Notes: generated by a model from the letters alone, not told the origin. 64,000 bases of DNA from Paenibacillus sp. FSL H8-0079 (GCF_037991315.1 NZ_CP150300.1:4092001-4156000), one strand, 5' to 3'. Positions 9,319-18,197 are shown, numbered from the stretch's first letter. Program-made: numbers and translations.

Positions 9319-10017
9319 TTATTGGGCACCCGAGCCAAATTGATGAACCACGAAAGGTGTAATTGTAGCAAAACCTTCTGCAAACGGGATGAGACTGCGT
9401 TGTCCGAGCAAGGAATCCCGGGCTCTTACACGTTCAATATACCCTTGATTCAATGGAGTCGAGACCACGCCCTCCCCGAGTTCGAATTGGGAACGATAAC
9501 AGCGTAAAGAAGTTTCTTTTTGCTCATAGTGTTCCGAAATATCCACAATCAAATCCGTAGGTCCAATGTCATTAATAAAGTAAAAATAAAGTTCCTTCAC
9601 TTGTACAGCAGGCATATCCGGCATGTAGTTCCGAAGCTTGGCGTTAAATACAGCTTCCTGCACCAGCTTACTGCAATTGACATGATCCGGATGACGATCT
9701 TCCCAATAGGGTGCAAACACCATCCGAGGAGCATGACGCCGTATCTCAGCCGTTACCGCCTGTACATGTTCAGGAGTAAGGTACAACCCGCGGTCAGGAA
9801 GACCCAGATTCGTTCGACACGAAAGACCGAGGACGCGGGAGGCTTGCTCCGCTTCCTCGGTTCTGCGCTCTACTGTTCCGTTGGAAGACATCTCAGCACG
9901 AGTCAGATCGCACACGCCTACTTTCAGGCCGGCAGCGGTATGTTTGGCGATCGTTCCAGCCATACCAATCTCCGCGTCGTCCGCATGTGCTCCAAAGATG
10001 AGAATATCCAGACTCAT
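9319..10017 (-). CDS. bshB1: N-acetyl-alpha-D-glucosaminyl L-malate deacetylase 1
   Basis: A 232-residue LmbE/PIG-L family zinc deacetylase that removes the acetyl group from GlcNAc-malate, the second bacillithiol step. The zinc-binding AHADDAEIG motif is near residue 10 and HPDH lies near residue 110; [16 protein letters not shown] is characteristic of BshB1. It overlaps mgsA by 4 bp (ATGA), indicating coupled translation in a dapB-mgsA-bshB1-bshA-cca-birA run like that of B. subtilis. Confidence 0.96.
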   Translation of the reverse strand: MSLDILIFGAHADDAEIGMAGTIAKHTAAGLKVGVCDLTRAEMSSNGTVERRTEEAEQASRVLGLSCRTNLGLPDRGLYLTPEHVQAVTAEIRRHAPRMVFAPYWEDRHPDHVNCSKLVQEAVFNAKLRNYMPDMPAVQVKELYFYFINDIGPTDLIVDISEHYEQKETSLRCYRSQFELGEGVVSTPLNQGYIERVRARDSLLGQRSLIPFAEGFATITPFVVHQFGSGAQ

Positions 10018-10454
10018 TCGGAATCACCTGAATTCAATCCAGCCTCCGGCTTGTATTTATGTACCAGCTCTCTCCAGGCAAAATCACCACGATCCAGAGC
10101 CTTAACCAGAATCTCAGCGGTTGCGATATTCGTGGCAAGTGGAATTCCCTGTACATCACAAAGACGCAGCAACGCATTAATATCCGGCTCGTGAGGTTGT
10201 GCCATCAGTGGATCGCGTAGAAAAATAATCAGATCCATCTCATTTTGCGCAACCAAAGCTCCGATCTGCTGATCTCCACCCAATGGCCCTGATTCGAATC
10301 GATGAATCTTGAGAGAAGTCCCTTCCATAATACGTAGCCCTGTTGTTCCGGTCGAGTACAATTGATGGTCCGTAAATACAGGCTCATATGCCGTCACAAA
10401 GTTAACCATCTCTTCTTTTTTGCGATCATGGGCGATAAATGCTATTTTCAACAT
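10014..10454 (-). CDS. mgsA: Methylglyoxal synthase
   Basis: A 146-residue enzyme converting dihydroxyacetone phosphate to methylglyoxal and phosphate. The family blocks [30 protein letters not shown] and [15 protein letters not shown] are all present, including the catalytic aspartates. Length is close to the usual 137-150. It lies 11 bp after dapB and overlaps bshB1. Bacillithiol is known to take part in methylglyoxal detoxification, so its genetic link with bshB1 and bshA is functionally sensible. Confidence 0.97.
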   Translation of the reverse strand: MLKIAFIAHDRKKEEMVNFVTAYEPVFTDHQLYSTGTTGLRIMEGTSLKIHRFESGPLGGDQQIGALVAQNEMDLIIFLRDPLMAQPHEPDINALLRLCDVQGIPLATNIATAEILVKALDRGDFAWRELVHKYKPEAGLNSGDSE

Positions 10455-10465
10455 GACAATCTCCT

Positions 10466-11269
10466 TTAGTCGATAAAGTGATCAAATCCGTAGATGAGTC
10501 CTGTGTATTCCATAACCTTTTGTACGCCAATCTTAACACCAGGCATATAACCTGCGCGTTCATAGGAGTCATGCCGAATTTTAAGCGACTGTCCATAGTC
10601 TCCGAAAACAACTTCCTGCTGCGCGAATACGCCAGGCAACCGTACACTGTGAATTCGGAAGCCGTTGTAATAACCGCCGCGTGATCCTTCAATCGTTTCT
10701 TCCTCATTTGGATTACCTTGACGAAGTTCCTCCCGATTGGCAGCAATCAGTTCAGCTGTTTTGATCGCAGTTCCTGAAGGAGCGTCCAGCTTCTGATCTC
10801 CGTGATATTCGATGATCTCCACATTCGGCATATGCTTGGCAGCCTGTGCTGCGAATCGCATCATTAAAATGGCTCCGATCGAGAAGTTAGGGGCAATAAG
10901 CCCTCCAATTCCTTTATCCTGGCACTGCTTGTCCAACTGTTCGATCTGCTCCGGCGTGAAGCCAGTAACACCCATGACAGGTCTGACTCCATGACGGATC
11001 GCGATCTCGGTATGTGCAAACGCATATTGTGGCACTGTAAAATCAACCATAACCTGCGGTTTCGTTTCGGCAAAAGCCATTTCAATATCATCAGTTACCA
11101 GTACTCCACACGCTGGCAAACCAACAAGTGTTCCGGCATCCGTGCCCGCACCGGAGCGGTTAACTGCAGCTGCAAGCTCCAGTTCAGGGTCCTGAAGTAC
11201 CAATTTTACGACTTCACGGCCCATTCGACCAGCCGCTCCGATCACGGCAACTCTAATTACTTCACTCAT
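10466..11269 (-). CDS. dapB: 4-hydroxy-tetrahydrodipicolinate reductase
   Basis: A 267-residue enzyme of the lysine/diaminopimelate pathway that reduces hydroxytetrahydrodipicolinate with NAD(P)H. The Rossmann motif [13 protein letters not shown] is at the N-terminus. GVTGFTPEQ, the catalytic-region [15 protein letters not shown] and [16 protein letters not shown] follow. Diaminopimelate feeds both peptidoglycan and, through dipicolinate, spores. It lies downstream of the MazG-like and TPR genes and just upstream of mgsA. Confidence 0.97.
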   Translation of the reverse strand: MSEVIRVAVIGAAGRMGREVVKLVLQDPELELAAAVNRSGAGTDAGTLVGLPACGVLVTDDIEMAFAETKPQVMVDFTVPQYAFAHTEIAIRHGVRPVMGVTGFTPEQIEQLDKQCQDKGIGGLIAPNFSIGAILMMRFAAQAAKHMPNVEIIEYHGDQKLDAPSGTAIKTAELIAANREELRQGNPNEEETIEGSRGGYYNGFRIHSVRLPGVFAQQEVVFGDYGQSLKIRHDSYERAGYMPGVKIGVQKVMEYTGLIYGFDHFID

Positions 11270-11351
11270 CTTGACTGCATCTCCTCGCTATGTTGGATCG
11301 TATCGTTGAATCCATTTCAACTTAACTTGGCTCTCGTTGTGAAATGAATTC

Positions 11352-11876
11352 TTACTGTATGGATTTCATACGTTGCTTGATTTCCTGTAACATCTGATGC
11401 AGTTGCCCGTTCTGTGGGTCCAACAAAATGGCCTCACGTAACGCCTGAATTGCAGAATCAAATTCATTCAAGTCACTGTAAGCTAGTGCAAGCATGACAT
11501 GAGCTTCTACGGAAAGAGGATCAAGTCTGACCGCTTCTTTCAAAAGCGTAGACGCTTCCACATAACGCTCCTGTGTTGCAATACCCGCCTGTTCCAATAG
11601 CAACTTGGCTCTGGATGTCAATTGTTTTGCTTCCAAAGTGTGCAGGTGTAAAATATACTCCTCTGTTCCTGCCGACAACTCAACCGCCTTGCGCGCATAT
11701 TCAAGCGCCGGAACGAGATGCTTGCTGCGAGCGTGCGTAATGGAACAGCGATAATATAGCTCCGCATGTTGCGGATGAGCATGAATGGCGGATTCAAACC
11801 AACGAATGGCCTGCTCAAAATCATTTTGCAATATACAGCGATAAGCCTGCTGCATATATTCTTCCGGTTTCATCAT
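11352..11876 (-). CDS. Tetratricopeptide repeat protein
   Basis: A 174-residue protein made largely of TPR helices. Units are recognisable at CILQNDFEQAIRWFESAIH, SKHLVPALEYARKAVEL and DLNEFDSAIQALREAILLDP. I chose the ATG at 11876 (a second ATG follows directly) because GGGGAGGG precedes it; the frame extends upstream into the mazG-like gene without a better site. It lies between the MazG-like gene and dapB, a place where B. subtilis has no TPR gene. Partner and role are unknown. Confidence 0.8.
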   Translation of the reverse strand: MMKPEEYMQQAYRCILQNDFEQAIRWFESAIHAHPQHAELYYRCSITHARSKHLVPALEYARKAVELSAGTEEYILHLHTLEAKQLTSRAKLLLEQAGIATQERYVEASTLLKEAVRLDPLSVEAHVMLALAYSDLNEFDSAIQALREAILLDPQNGQLHQMLQEIKQRMKSIQ

Positions 11877-11926
11877 CAAGCTGACCCTCCCCGATCGGGT
11901 GATGGTACAGCATATGTAATCTACGC

Positions 11927-12256
11927 CTAATCGGTGTTTTTGGGAGTCCACCGATTGGCATCGCGGGTGTTAAATTTATGCATGACTTTATCGTGCGCCT
12001 CAGCCAGATCAATACCCAGCGAGTTCGCAAAACAAATCGTGATAAATAAAATATCTCCGAGCTCAAGTTCAATGGAATTGGCGGCTTCGGAAGACTTCTT
12101 GGGCTTCTCACCGAACTCGTGATTCACTTCCCTGGCAAGCTCCCCTACCTCTTCAGACATCCGGGCCAACATGGCCAGAGGACTGAAATACCCCTCCTTG
12201 AACTGGGAGATATACTGATCAACCTCACGCTGCATTTCTGCGATGCTTTTCTCCAT
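11927..12256 (-). CDS. ypjD: MazG-like nucleotide pyrophosphohydrolase (YpjD-like)
   Basis: A 109-residue all-alpha NTP pyrophosphohydrolase of the MazG superfamily. The metal-binding helices are visible as SEEVGELAREVN (ExxE type) and ELGDILF (the following E/D pair). This is the size and position of B. subtilis YpjD, which also precedes dapB. Such proteins hydrolyse nucleoside triphosphates, often as house-cleaning enzymes; the substrate here is not deducible. It begins the minus-strand run towards dapB, with a divergent YitT-family gene upstream. Confidence 0.88.
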   Translation of the reverse strand: MEKSIAEMQREVDQYISQFKEGYFSPLAMLARMSEEVGELAREVNHEFGEKPKKSSEAANSIELELGDILFITICFANSLGIDLAEAHDKVMHKFNTRDANRWTPKNTD

Positions 12257-12429
12257 GAGAACGGATTCTCCTTTTGAAATGATGTCGTATTTGTTCCTAA
12301 TAATATCAGTTATTTAGATTCACTTCCACCATCATCAGCGACAAATCATTTTTAAAGAATCAATAAACAGGTATACTAGGATGGGAATGATTGCTTCTTC
12401 ATTCTAATTTATCTACAGTGAGGGATCTT

Positions 12430-13299
12430 ATGAGCACTGCCAAAACCTGGATTCAAGTCAAACTGGTTCTGCCCATCCTTCTGGGTACAGCCTTATATGC
12501 CTTTGGGCTCCTCTATTTCATTATCCCCAATCAGCTTATGGAAGGTGGCCTTACCGGGGTTACGGTGCTGATCAATTACGCATTCGGCATCTCACCTTCA
12601 CTTACGACCCTCATTCTTAACGTTCCTCTCTTTCTGATCGGGCTCAAAATTTTGGGCGGCAGACAGATGATCTATACCGGTATCGGCATTGGGGCATTGA
12701 CCGTTTTTCTATGGTTATTCGAAAAGTTGATTCATCTGGGCTGGATTGAACCATTACATACCGAGAATGACCTCCTGCTAGCCGCCCTATATGCGGGTGT
12801 TACCCTTGGAGCCGGCCTCGGCATCGTATTCCGTTGGGGCGGAACAACGGGAGGGTCAGACATCATTGCTCGCATTCTCAACCGTAAGTATGGATGGAGC
12901 ATGGGACGAGTATTGCTGGGCATTGACTTCGTCATTATCGGACTCTCTCTCATCTACATCCCCAAAGAAAAAATTCTGTATACGCTCGTAGCGGTATTTA
13001 TCGCCTCCAAAGTCATCGACTTTATTCAGGAAGGTGCATATTCTGCCCGGGCATTTATGATCATCAGTGACCATGCGCCCGAGATTGCGGAACAGATCAC
13101 ACGGGATATGGATCGTGGTGTTACCCTTATTCCTGCTATTGGCGCGTACTCTAAACAAGCCAAGCACATGGCCTACTGTGTTATTTCCAGGCAAGAGTTC
13201 AGACGATTGCAGACGATTGTACGTTCTATTGACCCTAGAGCTTTTGTCATCATCAGCGATGTTCACGATGTACATGGAGAAGGTTTCAAAGAAAGTTGA
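12430..13299 (+). CDS. YitT/DUF2179-family membrane protein (YpjC-like)
   Basis: A 289-residue integral membrane protein with five or six hydrophobic segments in the first 190 residues (for example PILLGTALYAFGLLYFI) and a soluble C-terminal DUF2179 domain (SDHAPEIAEQI ... HDVHGEGFK). The conserved GGLTGV and WGGTTGGSDIIA motifs of the YitT family are present. I chose the ATG at 12430, preceded by GTGAGGG; an in-frame ATG at 12391 has no good site. The location next to ypjD, ypjB and ypjA matches B. subtilis ypjC. Transport function is unproven. It is one of only two plus-strand genes here. Confidence 0.88.
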   Translation: MSTAKTWIQVKLVLPILLGTALYAFGLLYFIIPNQLMEGGLTGVTVLINYAFGISPSLTTLILNVPLFLIGLKILGGRQMIYTGIGIGALTVFLWLFEKLIHLGWIEPLHTENDLLLAALYAGVTLGAGLGIVFRWGGTTGGSDIIARILNRKYGWSMGRVLLGIDFVIIGLSLIYIPKEKILYTLVAVFIASKVIDFIQEGAYSARAFMIISDHAPEIAEQITRDMDRGVTLIPAIGAYSKQAKHMAYCVISRQEFRRLQTIVRSIDPRAFVIISDVHDVHGEGFKES

Positions 13300-13325
13300 T
13301 GTAGGTATTCAGAAACTACAAGAAA

Positions 13326-13384
13326 ACCTCTTTTCACATGAAGAGCCGATAGCGTGGCTGTTTATGGGAAAAGAGGTCTTTTTT
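13326..13384 (+). terminator. Intrinsic terminator after the YitT-family gene
   Basis: Stem ACCTCTTTTC (13326-13335) pairs with GAAAAGAGGT (13368-13377), followed by CTTTTTTT. The loop is about 32 nt. It begins 27 bp after the plus-strand stop codon and lies between convergent genes. Confidence 0.8.
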
Positions 13385-13413
13385 TAATATACGATGATAA
13401 GGTTCATATGTGA

Positions 13414-14283
13414 TTAGCGCCGAAAAGGAAAAACACCCTGCTGCTGCGCACGATATTTACGGTATCCAGCATAACTAAGCGTTGCCACAATAACCGAACT
13501 GATGAGCAACCCGGCTGCCCTGCGATCAGGGCCCTGTACAAATGGTACGAAGGCACTCTCATCCTTCTCCCGACCAAATAACTGGTTCACCAGTTCCTCA
13601 CCATGGCCCACCATGCTTTTTAATTGAGCCAGATCTGGCTGCTTTGCAGTGGTAAGCCCCTTGGTATGAGATAACCAGGCGTCCATCTGAGCAATTTCAT
13701 ACGGTTCACGGCGAATCATCGCGGCAGGACGAATCGTCTCATAATGCTCCTCCAGAACGGCGTAGCGGTTTGCCAGTATGGCCGCAGTTTGACTCTGATT
13801 TGTAGCATCGGATAAAGCGTCCAGATCGTTTTTGACGATTTTATAATACTGCAGCCATAAAGGCTTGGTTGGATTCGCGAGACTGTCTGCTGCAAGTCTA
13901 AGTTTGGCAGAGGACTGCTGAAGAGAAGAATCATCATTTTTCACTTTCACGATAGCCTGTTTCACTTCAACTATAGTTTCGGACAAGGCGTGAATGCCCT
14001 CGACTGTCGTACGCCCCTCAAAGGAGATATGCTCCAGACTTTTACTGATGCGCAGAATGCTTCCTCGTACTTCTTCAATATTATTCTCGAGCGCCTGACG
14101 ATACAATACGGCTGCTTCTTCATTCAGTTGTGCAATTGAATTGCTTGTGGACACTTGCTGATCTGAATTCGAATTCAATCCTTCACTTTGCGCGGATACA
14201 CGATATGCTAAGTTCGTCCAAAGCAGCAGAGCCATGAACGATACCACCAATAAGCCAGTTTTGAACCTGAACGTTCTCTTCAT
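13414..14283 (-). CDS. ypjB: Sporulation protein YpjB
   Basis: A 289-residue protein with an N-terminal signal-type segment (about residues 8-30), a long helical extracytoplasmic region, and a C-terminal membrane span (GLLISSVIVATLSYAGY) followed by a basic tail. This matches the SpoYpjB family, membrane-anchored proteins of sporulating Bacillota with no known biochemical activity. I chose the ATG at 14283 because GGGAGGG sits 7-8 bases upstream; an ATG two codons earlier abuts that site. It follows ypjA by about 50 bp and probably shares its transcript. Confidence 0.88.
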   Translation of the reverse strand: MKRTFRFKTGLLVVSFMALLLWTNLAYRVSAQSEGLNSNSDQQVSTSNSIAQLNEEAAVLYRQALENNIEEVRGSILRISKSLEHISFEGRTTVEGIHALSETIVEVKQAIVKVKNDDSSLQQSSAKLRLAADSLANPTKPLWLQYYKIVKNDLDALSDATNQSQTAAILANRYAVLEEHYETIRPAAMIRREPYEIAQMDAWLSHTKGLTTAKQPDLAQLKSMVGHGEELVNQLFGREKDESAFVPFVQGPDRRAAGLLISSVIVATLSYAGYRKYRAQQQGVFPFRR

Positions 14284-14336
14284 GGACATCCCTCCCACCA
14301 TCAATGTATGGCGGAGCACAGTTCCTTAGAACAAGC

Positions 14337-14978
14337 TCAAGATCGGATATCAGGTTCTCGTTTCGCTTGTCTGAGCGCAAGCCATGCACACAGAATACTC
14401 ACCAGCGTCAGTCCGAATGTGAAATTACGCACACCATCGACATGATCGTAGAGGGAGGCGGGTAACCAAGGGTAAATATCATATGTATAATCCATCGTAT
14501 CGTTCAACAGCGTCCAGACACCTGCAACGACAAGAGCAGCCCAGCGGAAGCCGAAAAAGCGTACATATATAAGAGCTTCAATGGCCATCGCACTATGCGA
14601 AGCAATCAACATCCAATCTTGCCAGTGCTGTGTACCGCCCTGCATCCAGCCTGCGAAAATAATCGATACGGCCCACACGCCATATTTCACAGATGTGACC
14701 ACGGCAAGCGCCTGAATTACATGTCCGATCCGTTTAATGATGATAGACCGTGGTGGGTATAAGATCCATAGCAATGCTAAGGTGAAAAACAAACTCGCTG
14801 TTGGACTATCCGGCACAAATACGACCTGCCACACAGGCTGCTCAGCCAGCGTCATTTTCATTTGCTCTCCGTACCAGATGTATCCGTATACCGTCCCTAC
14901 TGCATTACACCAAAACAAAAGCCACAGAAAATAACGATTGGTCAGAAACTCCTTACTCCAGAAAAACGATAAAGCCAC
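14337..14978 (-). CDS. ypjA: DUF1405 membrane protein (YpjA-like)
   Basis: A 213-residue protein with about six hydrophobic segments, for example YFLWLLFWCNAVGTVYGY at the N-terminus and FTFGLTLVSILCAWLAL near the C-terminus. It has the composition and location of the DUF1405 family (YpjA) downstream of qcrABC. No catalytic motif is known. I chose the GTG at 14978 because AAGGAAGGGG precedes it at good spacing; an ATG/GTG pair at 14999/15002 lacks a site. A terminator separates it from qcrC, so it is probably expressed apart from the bc complex. Confidence 0.85.
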   Translation of the reverse strand: MALSFFWSKEFLTNRYFLWLLFWCNAVGTVYGYIWYGEQMKMTLAEQPVWQVVFVPDSPTASLFFTLALLWILYPPRSIIIKRIGHVIQALAVVTSVKYGVWAVSIIFAGWMQGGTQHWQDWMLIASHSAMAIEALIYVRFFGFRWAALVVAGVWTLLNDTMDYTYDIYPWLPASLYDHVDGVRNFTFGLTLVSILCAWLALRQAKREPDIRS

Positions 14979-15037
14979 GTTCCCTGCCCCTTCCTTCATC
15001 ACATGTTGTGCACGATAACGTGCTGCCCCAAAAACAC

Positions 15038-15072
15038 TTCAAAAAACCTGACCGCATAAACGATCAGGTTTC
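15038..15072 (-). terminator. Intrinsic terminator after qcrABC
   Basis: Minus-strand stem AAACCTGA / TCAGGTTT followed by TTT immediately after the qcrC stop, between qcrC and ypjA. It likely ends the qcrABC transcript. Confidence 0.75.
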
Positions 15073-15088
15073 ATTGGTTATTTCGATT

Positions 15089-15973
15089 TTACTGTTCTGC
15101 TTTCTGTTTCGCAAGCCATTCAGCCAGATGATTAATTTCTTCATCCGTGACCCCTTGAGCAATGGCATTATTGTATTGAGGAGGCATCTCATTGTAGCCT
15201 TCTTTGATAATGGTGAGAATCTCTTCCTGACTGTGCTTTTCACCCACACCTCGAAGTGAAGGTCCACTTGCGCCCTTCATATCAGCCGCATGGCAGCCAA
15301 TACAGCCGGCCTTCTTGTACGTTTCCATTGCAGGGTCATCCTGATCCACGATGGCCACTTCCTGTTGCTGTCCAGGTGCATTGGAAACTGGTGGAAGTCC
15401 CTGTTCATGCCTCTCCAGCGCTTCTTCCTCACGCTGAATGTGTTCAGGCTTCTGTCCACTCGCTTCCAACTCATGTTCGTAGTGTGTCCACGCTACATTC
15501 GTCAGGTAAAATACAGCAATGACCGACAAAATCATCAACGATGAAGCAATGGGGCGTTTATAGAAACGCCGCTCCTTGCCTGTGTCCAGGAATGGTGCCA
15601 GCAGTAAAGCTCCAAAAGCGACTCCGCTGACCCCCAGTACCCCGAGCAGAACGTAATCGCCCGATGCGTATGGATACTTCAAGTACTGATACAGAAAAAG
15701 GAAGTACCAGTCCGGCATAGGAATTACGGATGCGCTCGGATTGGCCGGATAGCCCAAAGGTGCAGGTTCTGAGATCGTGAGAACCAAAATCCCTACCAAT
15801 ACAACGACACCAACCATCCATTCTTTCAGCAGGAAGTTGGGAATAAAGGCTTCTGATTTGCCGGGATACGCCGTGTAATCAGGCGGGGTTATAAATCCCG
15901 CCCCTTTACGTACACGTGAATCACCAACAAAAATGACCTTTTTCTCATCATCCTTCTTATGTCCGTGAGCCAT
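15089..15973 (-). CDS. qcrC: Menaquinol-cytochrome c reductase cytochrome b/c subunit
   Basis: A 294-residue fusion of cytochrome b subunit IV and a c-type cytochrome. The N-terminal part has three membrane spans (including LVGILVLTISEP and the SVIPMPDWYFLFLYQYLKYP quinol-site region). The C-terminal domain carries one haem c motif, CIGCH, with downstream methionines available as axial ligand (MPPQYN). It forms the menaquinol oxidising complex with QcrB and QcrA in the cytoplasmic membrane. It is the last gene of qcrA-qcrB-qcrC. Confidence 0.96.
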   Translation of the reverse strand: MAHGHKKDDEKKVIFVGDSRVRKGAGFITPPDYTAYPGKSEAFIPNFLLKEWMVGVVVLVGILVLTISEPAPLGYPANPSASVIPMPDWYFLFLYQYLKYPYASGDYVLLGVLGVSGVAFGALLLAPFLDTGKERRFYKRPIASSLMILSVIAVFYLTNVAWTHYEHELEASGQKPEHIQREEEALERHEQGLPPVSNAPGQQQEVAIVDQDDPAMETYKKAGCIGCHAADMKGASGPSLRGVGEKHSQEEILTIIKEGYNEMPPQYNNAIAQGVTDEEINHLAEWLAKQKAEQ

Positions 15974-15994
15974 TGCGATTCCTCCCTTCTCAGT

Positions 15995-16666
15995 TTATAG
16001 TGGTCCCGAAATGCCCTGTCTGCGGATCATGATAAAGTGTCCGACCAGAAGCACCAGAAGCACTGCGGGGAGGAAGAATACGTGCAGGGCAAAGAATCGG
16101 GTTAATGTCTGTGCACCGACAATCGTACCGCCTTGCAAGAATTCTTTAATGATTGGTCCCAGCCAAGGAACCGTATTGGCAATCTCCAGTGTTACTTTTG
16201 TTGCAAAATAGGCTTTGTTATCCCATGGTAGCAAGTACCCTGTGAGCCCCAGGCCCAACATGACGAAAAAGATCAGCATGCCGACAACCCAGTTCATTTC
16301 TCGCGGTGCCTTGTAAGAGCCTGTAAAGAACACACGCATCGTATGTAAGAACATCATTACGATAACCAGACTGGCTCCCCAGTGGTGCATGCCGCGAACA
16401 ATTTGGCCGAAGGCTACTTTGGTTTGCAGGTACTCCACACTTGCGTAGGCATTGATAATATCAGGTACGTAATACATGGTCAGGAACATGCCTGACAGAA
16501 TCTGAATAACAGTAATAAAGAACGTCAATCCACCAAAGCAGTACACGAATGCGGAAAAGTGATGAGCCGGATTTACATGCTCTGGAACTTCATGATCCGC
16601 AACGTCCCGCCAGATTGGCGTGATGTCAAGACGCTCGTCAATCCAGTCATAGACATTTTTAAACAT
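15995..16666 (-). CDS. qcrB: Menaquinol-cytochrome c reductase cytochrome b6 subunit
   Basis: A 223-residue membrane protein equal in length to B. subtilis QcrB. Four transmembrane helices carry the paired histidines of the two b haems: the helix containing GMHHWGASLVIVMMFLHTMRV, and FFALHVFFLPAVLLVLLVGHF. A cysteine for the covalent haem ci of b6-type proteins (VYCFGGLTFF) is present. It starts 15 bp after qcrA and belongs to the same operon. Confidence 0.97.
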   Translation of the reverse strand: MFKNVYDWIDERLDITPIWRDVADHEVPEHVNPAHHFSAFVYCFGGLTFFITVIQILSGMFLTMYYVPDIINAYASVEYLQTKVAFGQIVRGMHHWGASLVIVMMFLHTMRVFFTGSYKAPREMNWVVGMLIFFVMLGLGLTGYLLPWDNKAYFATKVTLEIANTVPWLGPIIKEFLQGGTIVGAQTLTRFFALHVFFLPAVLLVLLVGHFIMIRRQGISGPL

Positions 16667-16681
16667 CTGCGTTCACGCCTC

Positions 16682-17224
16682 CTAATTCACTCGGGTGTTC
16701 GGAACAATGTCGCCCAGATATACCCAACCCTGCTCTTCCTTGACTACGTACTCATCCAGCGGTTTGGGGGCTACGGCAAGATTCTTCCCTTCCTTGTCAT
16801 AGTGCGCGCCATGGCAGGGGCAATGATACTCGTCAGGATAACTTTTGTCACTATTCCAGCCTACTGTACATCCCAGATGTTTACAGATAGGTGAGAGCGC
16901 ATAAATTTTACCCTGCTCGTCTTTGCGAATCCACGCAACTAACGATGCATTACTCAGATACCAACCATCTTGTTGTTGAAGTTCAAAGGTGAATTCTTGA
17001 GGCTCATTCGTAATTTTGCTGATTTCAGCTACTTTGACAGAGGTACCTTCTCCCTTATGCTGCAAAATCGGGTCCACCGCAAAACGGACCATGGGAAGGA
17101 TTGCACCGGCGGCCATGTAGGCTGTAGCTCCACCAAGCGTGTACGTCAAAAACTGCCTGCGTGACATCTCCATGCGGCTTGGCAATTTCAATGAAGCTTC
17201 GTGCTGGTCATGCTCACTGCTCAT
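16682..17224 (-). CDS. qcrA: Menaquinol-cytochrome c reductase Rieske iron-sulfur subunit
   Basis: A 180-residue Rieske protein. An N-terminal Tat-like segment (SRRQFLTYTLGGATAYMAAG) anchors it. The 2Fe-2S ligands are CKHLGC and CPCHGAHYD, and the two disulfide cysteines are within these boxes. It transfers electrons from menaquinol to cytochrome c. The ATG has GGAG five bases upstream. A consensus sigma-A promoter and a possible cre box lie in the 190 bp upstream (listed separately). First gene of qcrABC. Confidence 0.97.
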   Translation of the reverse strand: MSSEHDQHEASLKLPSRMEMSRRQFLTYTLGGATAYMAAGAILPMVRFAVDPILQHKGEGTSVKVAEISKITNEPQEFTFELQQQDGWYLSNASLVAWIRKDEQGKIYALSPICKHLGCTVGWNSDKSYPDEYHCPCHGAHYDKEGKNLAVAPKPLDEYVVKEEQGWVYLGDIVPNTRVN

Positions 17225-17256
17225 ACTGTCTCCAACCCCCTTTTTCAGCCAACTCT

Positions 17257-17270
17257 CTCAAACGTTTTCA
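17257..17270 (-). promoter_or_regulatory. Possible CcpA (cre) box in the qcrA leader
   Basis: TGAAAACGTTTGAG on the minus strand resembles the cre consensus TGAAARCGYTTTCA with mismatches only at its right end. It lies downstream of the predicted start site, a position where CcpA usually represses. B. subtilis qcrABC is known to be under carbon control. Assignment is by pattern only. Confidence 0.4.
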
Positions 17271-17306
17271 TTTTCAGAAATTCCACGACTTACTAGAACA
17301 TACATA

Positions 17307-17335
17307 ATCATATAGTAGCCCTAGAACACCGTCAA
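17307..17335 (-). promoter_or_regulatory. Sigma-A promoter of qcrABC
   Basis: On the minus strand TTGACG (17330-17335), 17-bp spacer, TATGAT (17307-17312). Transcription would start near 17300, about 75 nt before qcrA. AT-rich sequence with repeated TGTGACAA-like words lies just upstream and could bind a respiratory regulator. Confidence 0.7.
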
Positions 17336-17417
17336 GAATTTGTCACACATTTTTAAGGTTCAATTGTAAGCGTTATTAAAAAAGTGTTGTAAAATTGTCA
17401 CATTTGTCGCATGAAAC

Positions 17418-17840
17418 TCATTTTTTCCACAATTCTCGTATTTTCTCCCCGACAAATCTCGCAATCCCCTCGTCTCCAACCTCACGTGTCAACGCTGACC
17501 GACTCAAAACTAGATCAGCAGATGCAATTTCCACCCCATCAAACTGACCATCTGATGACATAATAACCACATATTTGAATCCTGAAGATTTAAGCTGCGT
17601 AGACAAGGAATTTAATGTCATTGACATTTCGGAATTAGCATAATGAAAGGCTGGATACGTCATAATTCTCCCTTTGAAAGGGATTTCGACCATATCCAGA
17701 AAATCTCTCAGCCGTTCCAGTGCTTCGGTAGCTTCAACTGGCGACTGCTCACCGCTAAGAGCCGTGTATGGAATAAGGCATGTATCCAGATAGAGTTGCA
17801 GTTCAGCCCAGCTGTCTTGAGTCATCTCACTGAATTTCAA
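17418..17840 (-). CDS. ypiF: DUF2487-family protein (YpiF-like)
   Basis: A protein of about 140 residues located directly upstream of qcrA, as ypiF is in B. subtilis. The family (DUF2487) has no known function. It begins MKFSEMTQDSW and contains a conserved core around LIPYTALSGEQ and PAFHYA. I chose a TTG start at 17840 since AAAGGGG lies 10 bases upstream and family members begin here; the frame extends upstream to 17891 with two ATGs lacking sites. No membrane segment. Confidence 0.8.
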   Translation of the reverse strand: MKFSEMTQDSWAELQLYLDTCLIPYTALSGEQSPVEATEALERLRDFLDMVEIPFKGRIMTYPAFHYANSEMSMTLNSLSTQLKSSGFKYVVIMSSDGQFDGVEIASADLVLSRSALTREVGDEGIARFVGEKIRELWKK

Positions 17841-17929
17841 TTCCCTATATCCCCTTTCTATCCATTTTATTCCCATATTATATATGAGCATATCTTATAA
17901 ATCCAGACATTCATTTTGGAATTACACAT

Positions 17930-17966
17930 ATCAAAAAAGGAAACACGCATCTGCGCATTCCCTTTT
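17930..17966 (-). terminator. Terminator after the IDEAL-domain gene
   Basis: Minus-strand imperfect stem AAAGGGAA...TTTCCTTT with an inner GCGCA/TGCG(T) pairing, followed by a T run, about 30 bp past the stop of the IDEAL-domain gene. Confidence 0.65.
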
Positions 17967-17994
17967 ATATCAGAAAAGATGTATTGTGCCCATA

Positions 17995-18174
17995 TCAGTT
18001 TATGGTCCTCAGTTCATCCGTCAGACTCCGGAAAGCTACTTCGTCTCCGGTAGCTAACGCTTTATCGATTTCCAAATAGAGCTTCTCGCTGCGCTGTTTG
18101 CGAAGCGCTTCGTCCCACACCATCTCAGCTGCTAGCCCCAACATGACTTCATACGTAACTTTCATTTTATCCAA
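17995..18174 (-). CDS. Stand-alone IDEAL-domain protein at the ypiB/reoY position
   Basis: A 59-residue protein read from a TTG at 18174 with GGAGGTG eight bases upstream. Residues about 30-55 (KLYLEIDKALATGDEVAF, then RSLTDEL) match the IDEAL domain, a short helical motif named after its IDEAL core. In B. subtilis the gene between ypiA and ypiF is ypiB (reoY), whose product has an N-terminal UPF0302 domain and a C-terminal IDEAL domain and helps ClpCP degrade MurAA. Here only the second domain is present at the same location. Whether it is a shortened ReoY or an independent protein is open. Confidence 0.82.
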   Translation of the reverse strand: MDKMKVTYEVMLGLAAEMVWDEALRKQRSEKLYLEIDKALATGDEVAFRSLTDELRTIN

Positions 18175-18197
18175 TAGGATGCACCTCCAAAACGGAT

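Noticed and set aside
9207..9383. N-terminal extension of BshA by 59 residues
   Set aside because: The extension is AT-rich, is not found in the family and lacks a ribosome site; the ATG at 9206 has AAAGGAG at good spacing.
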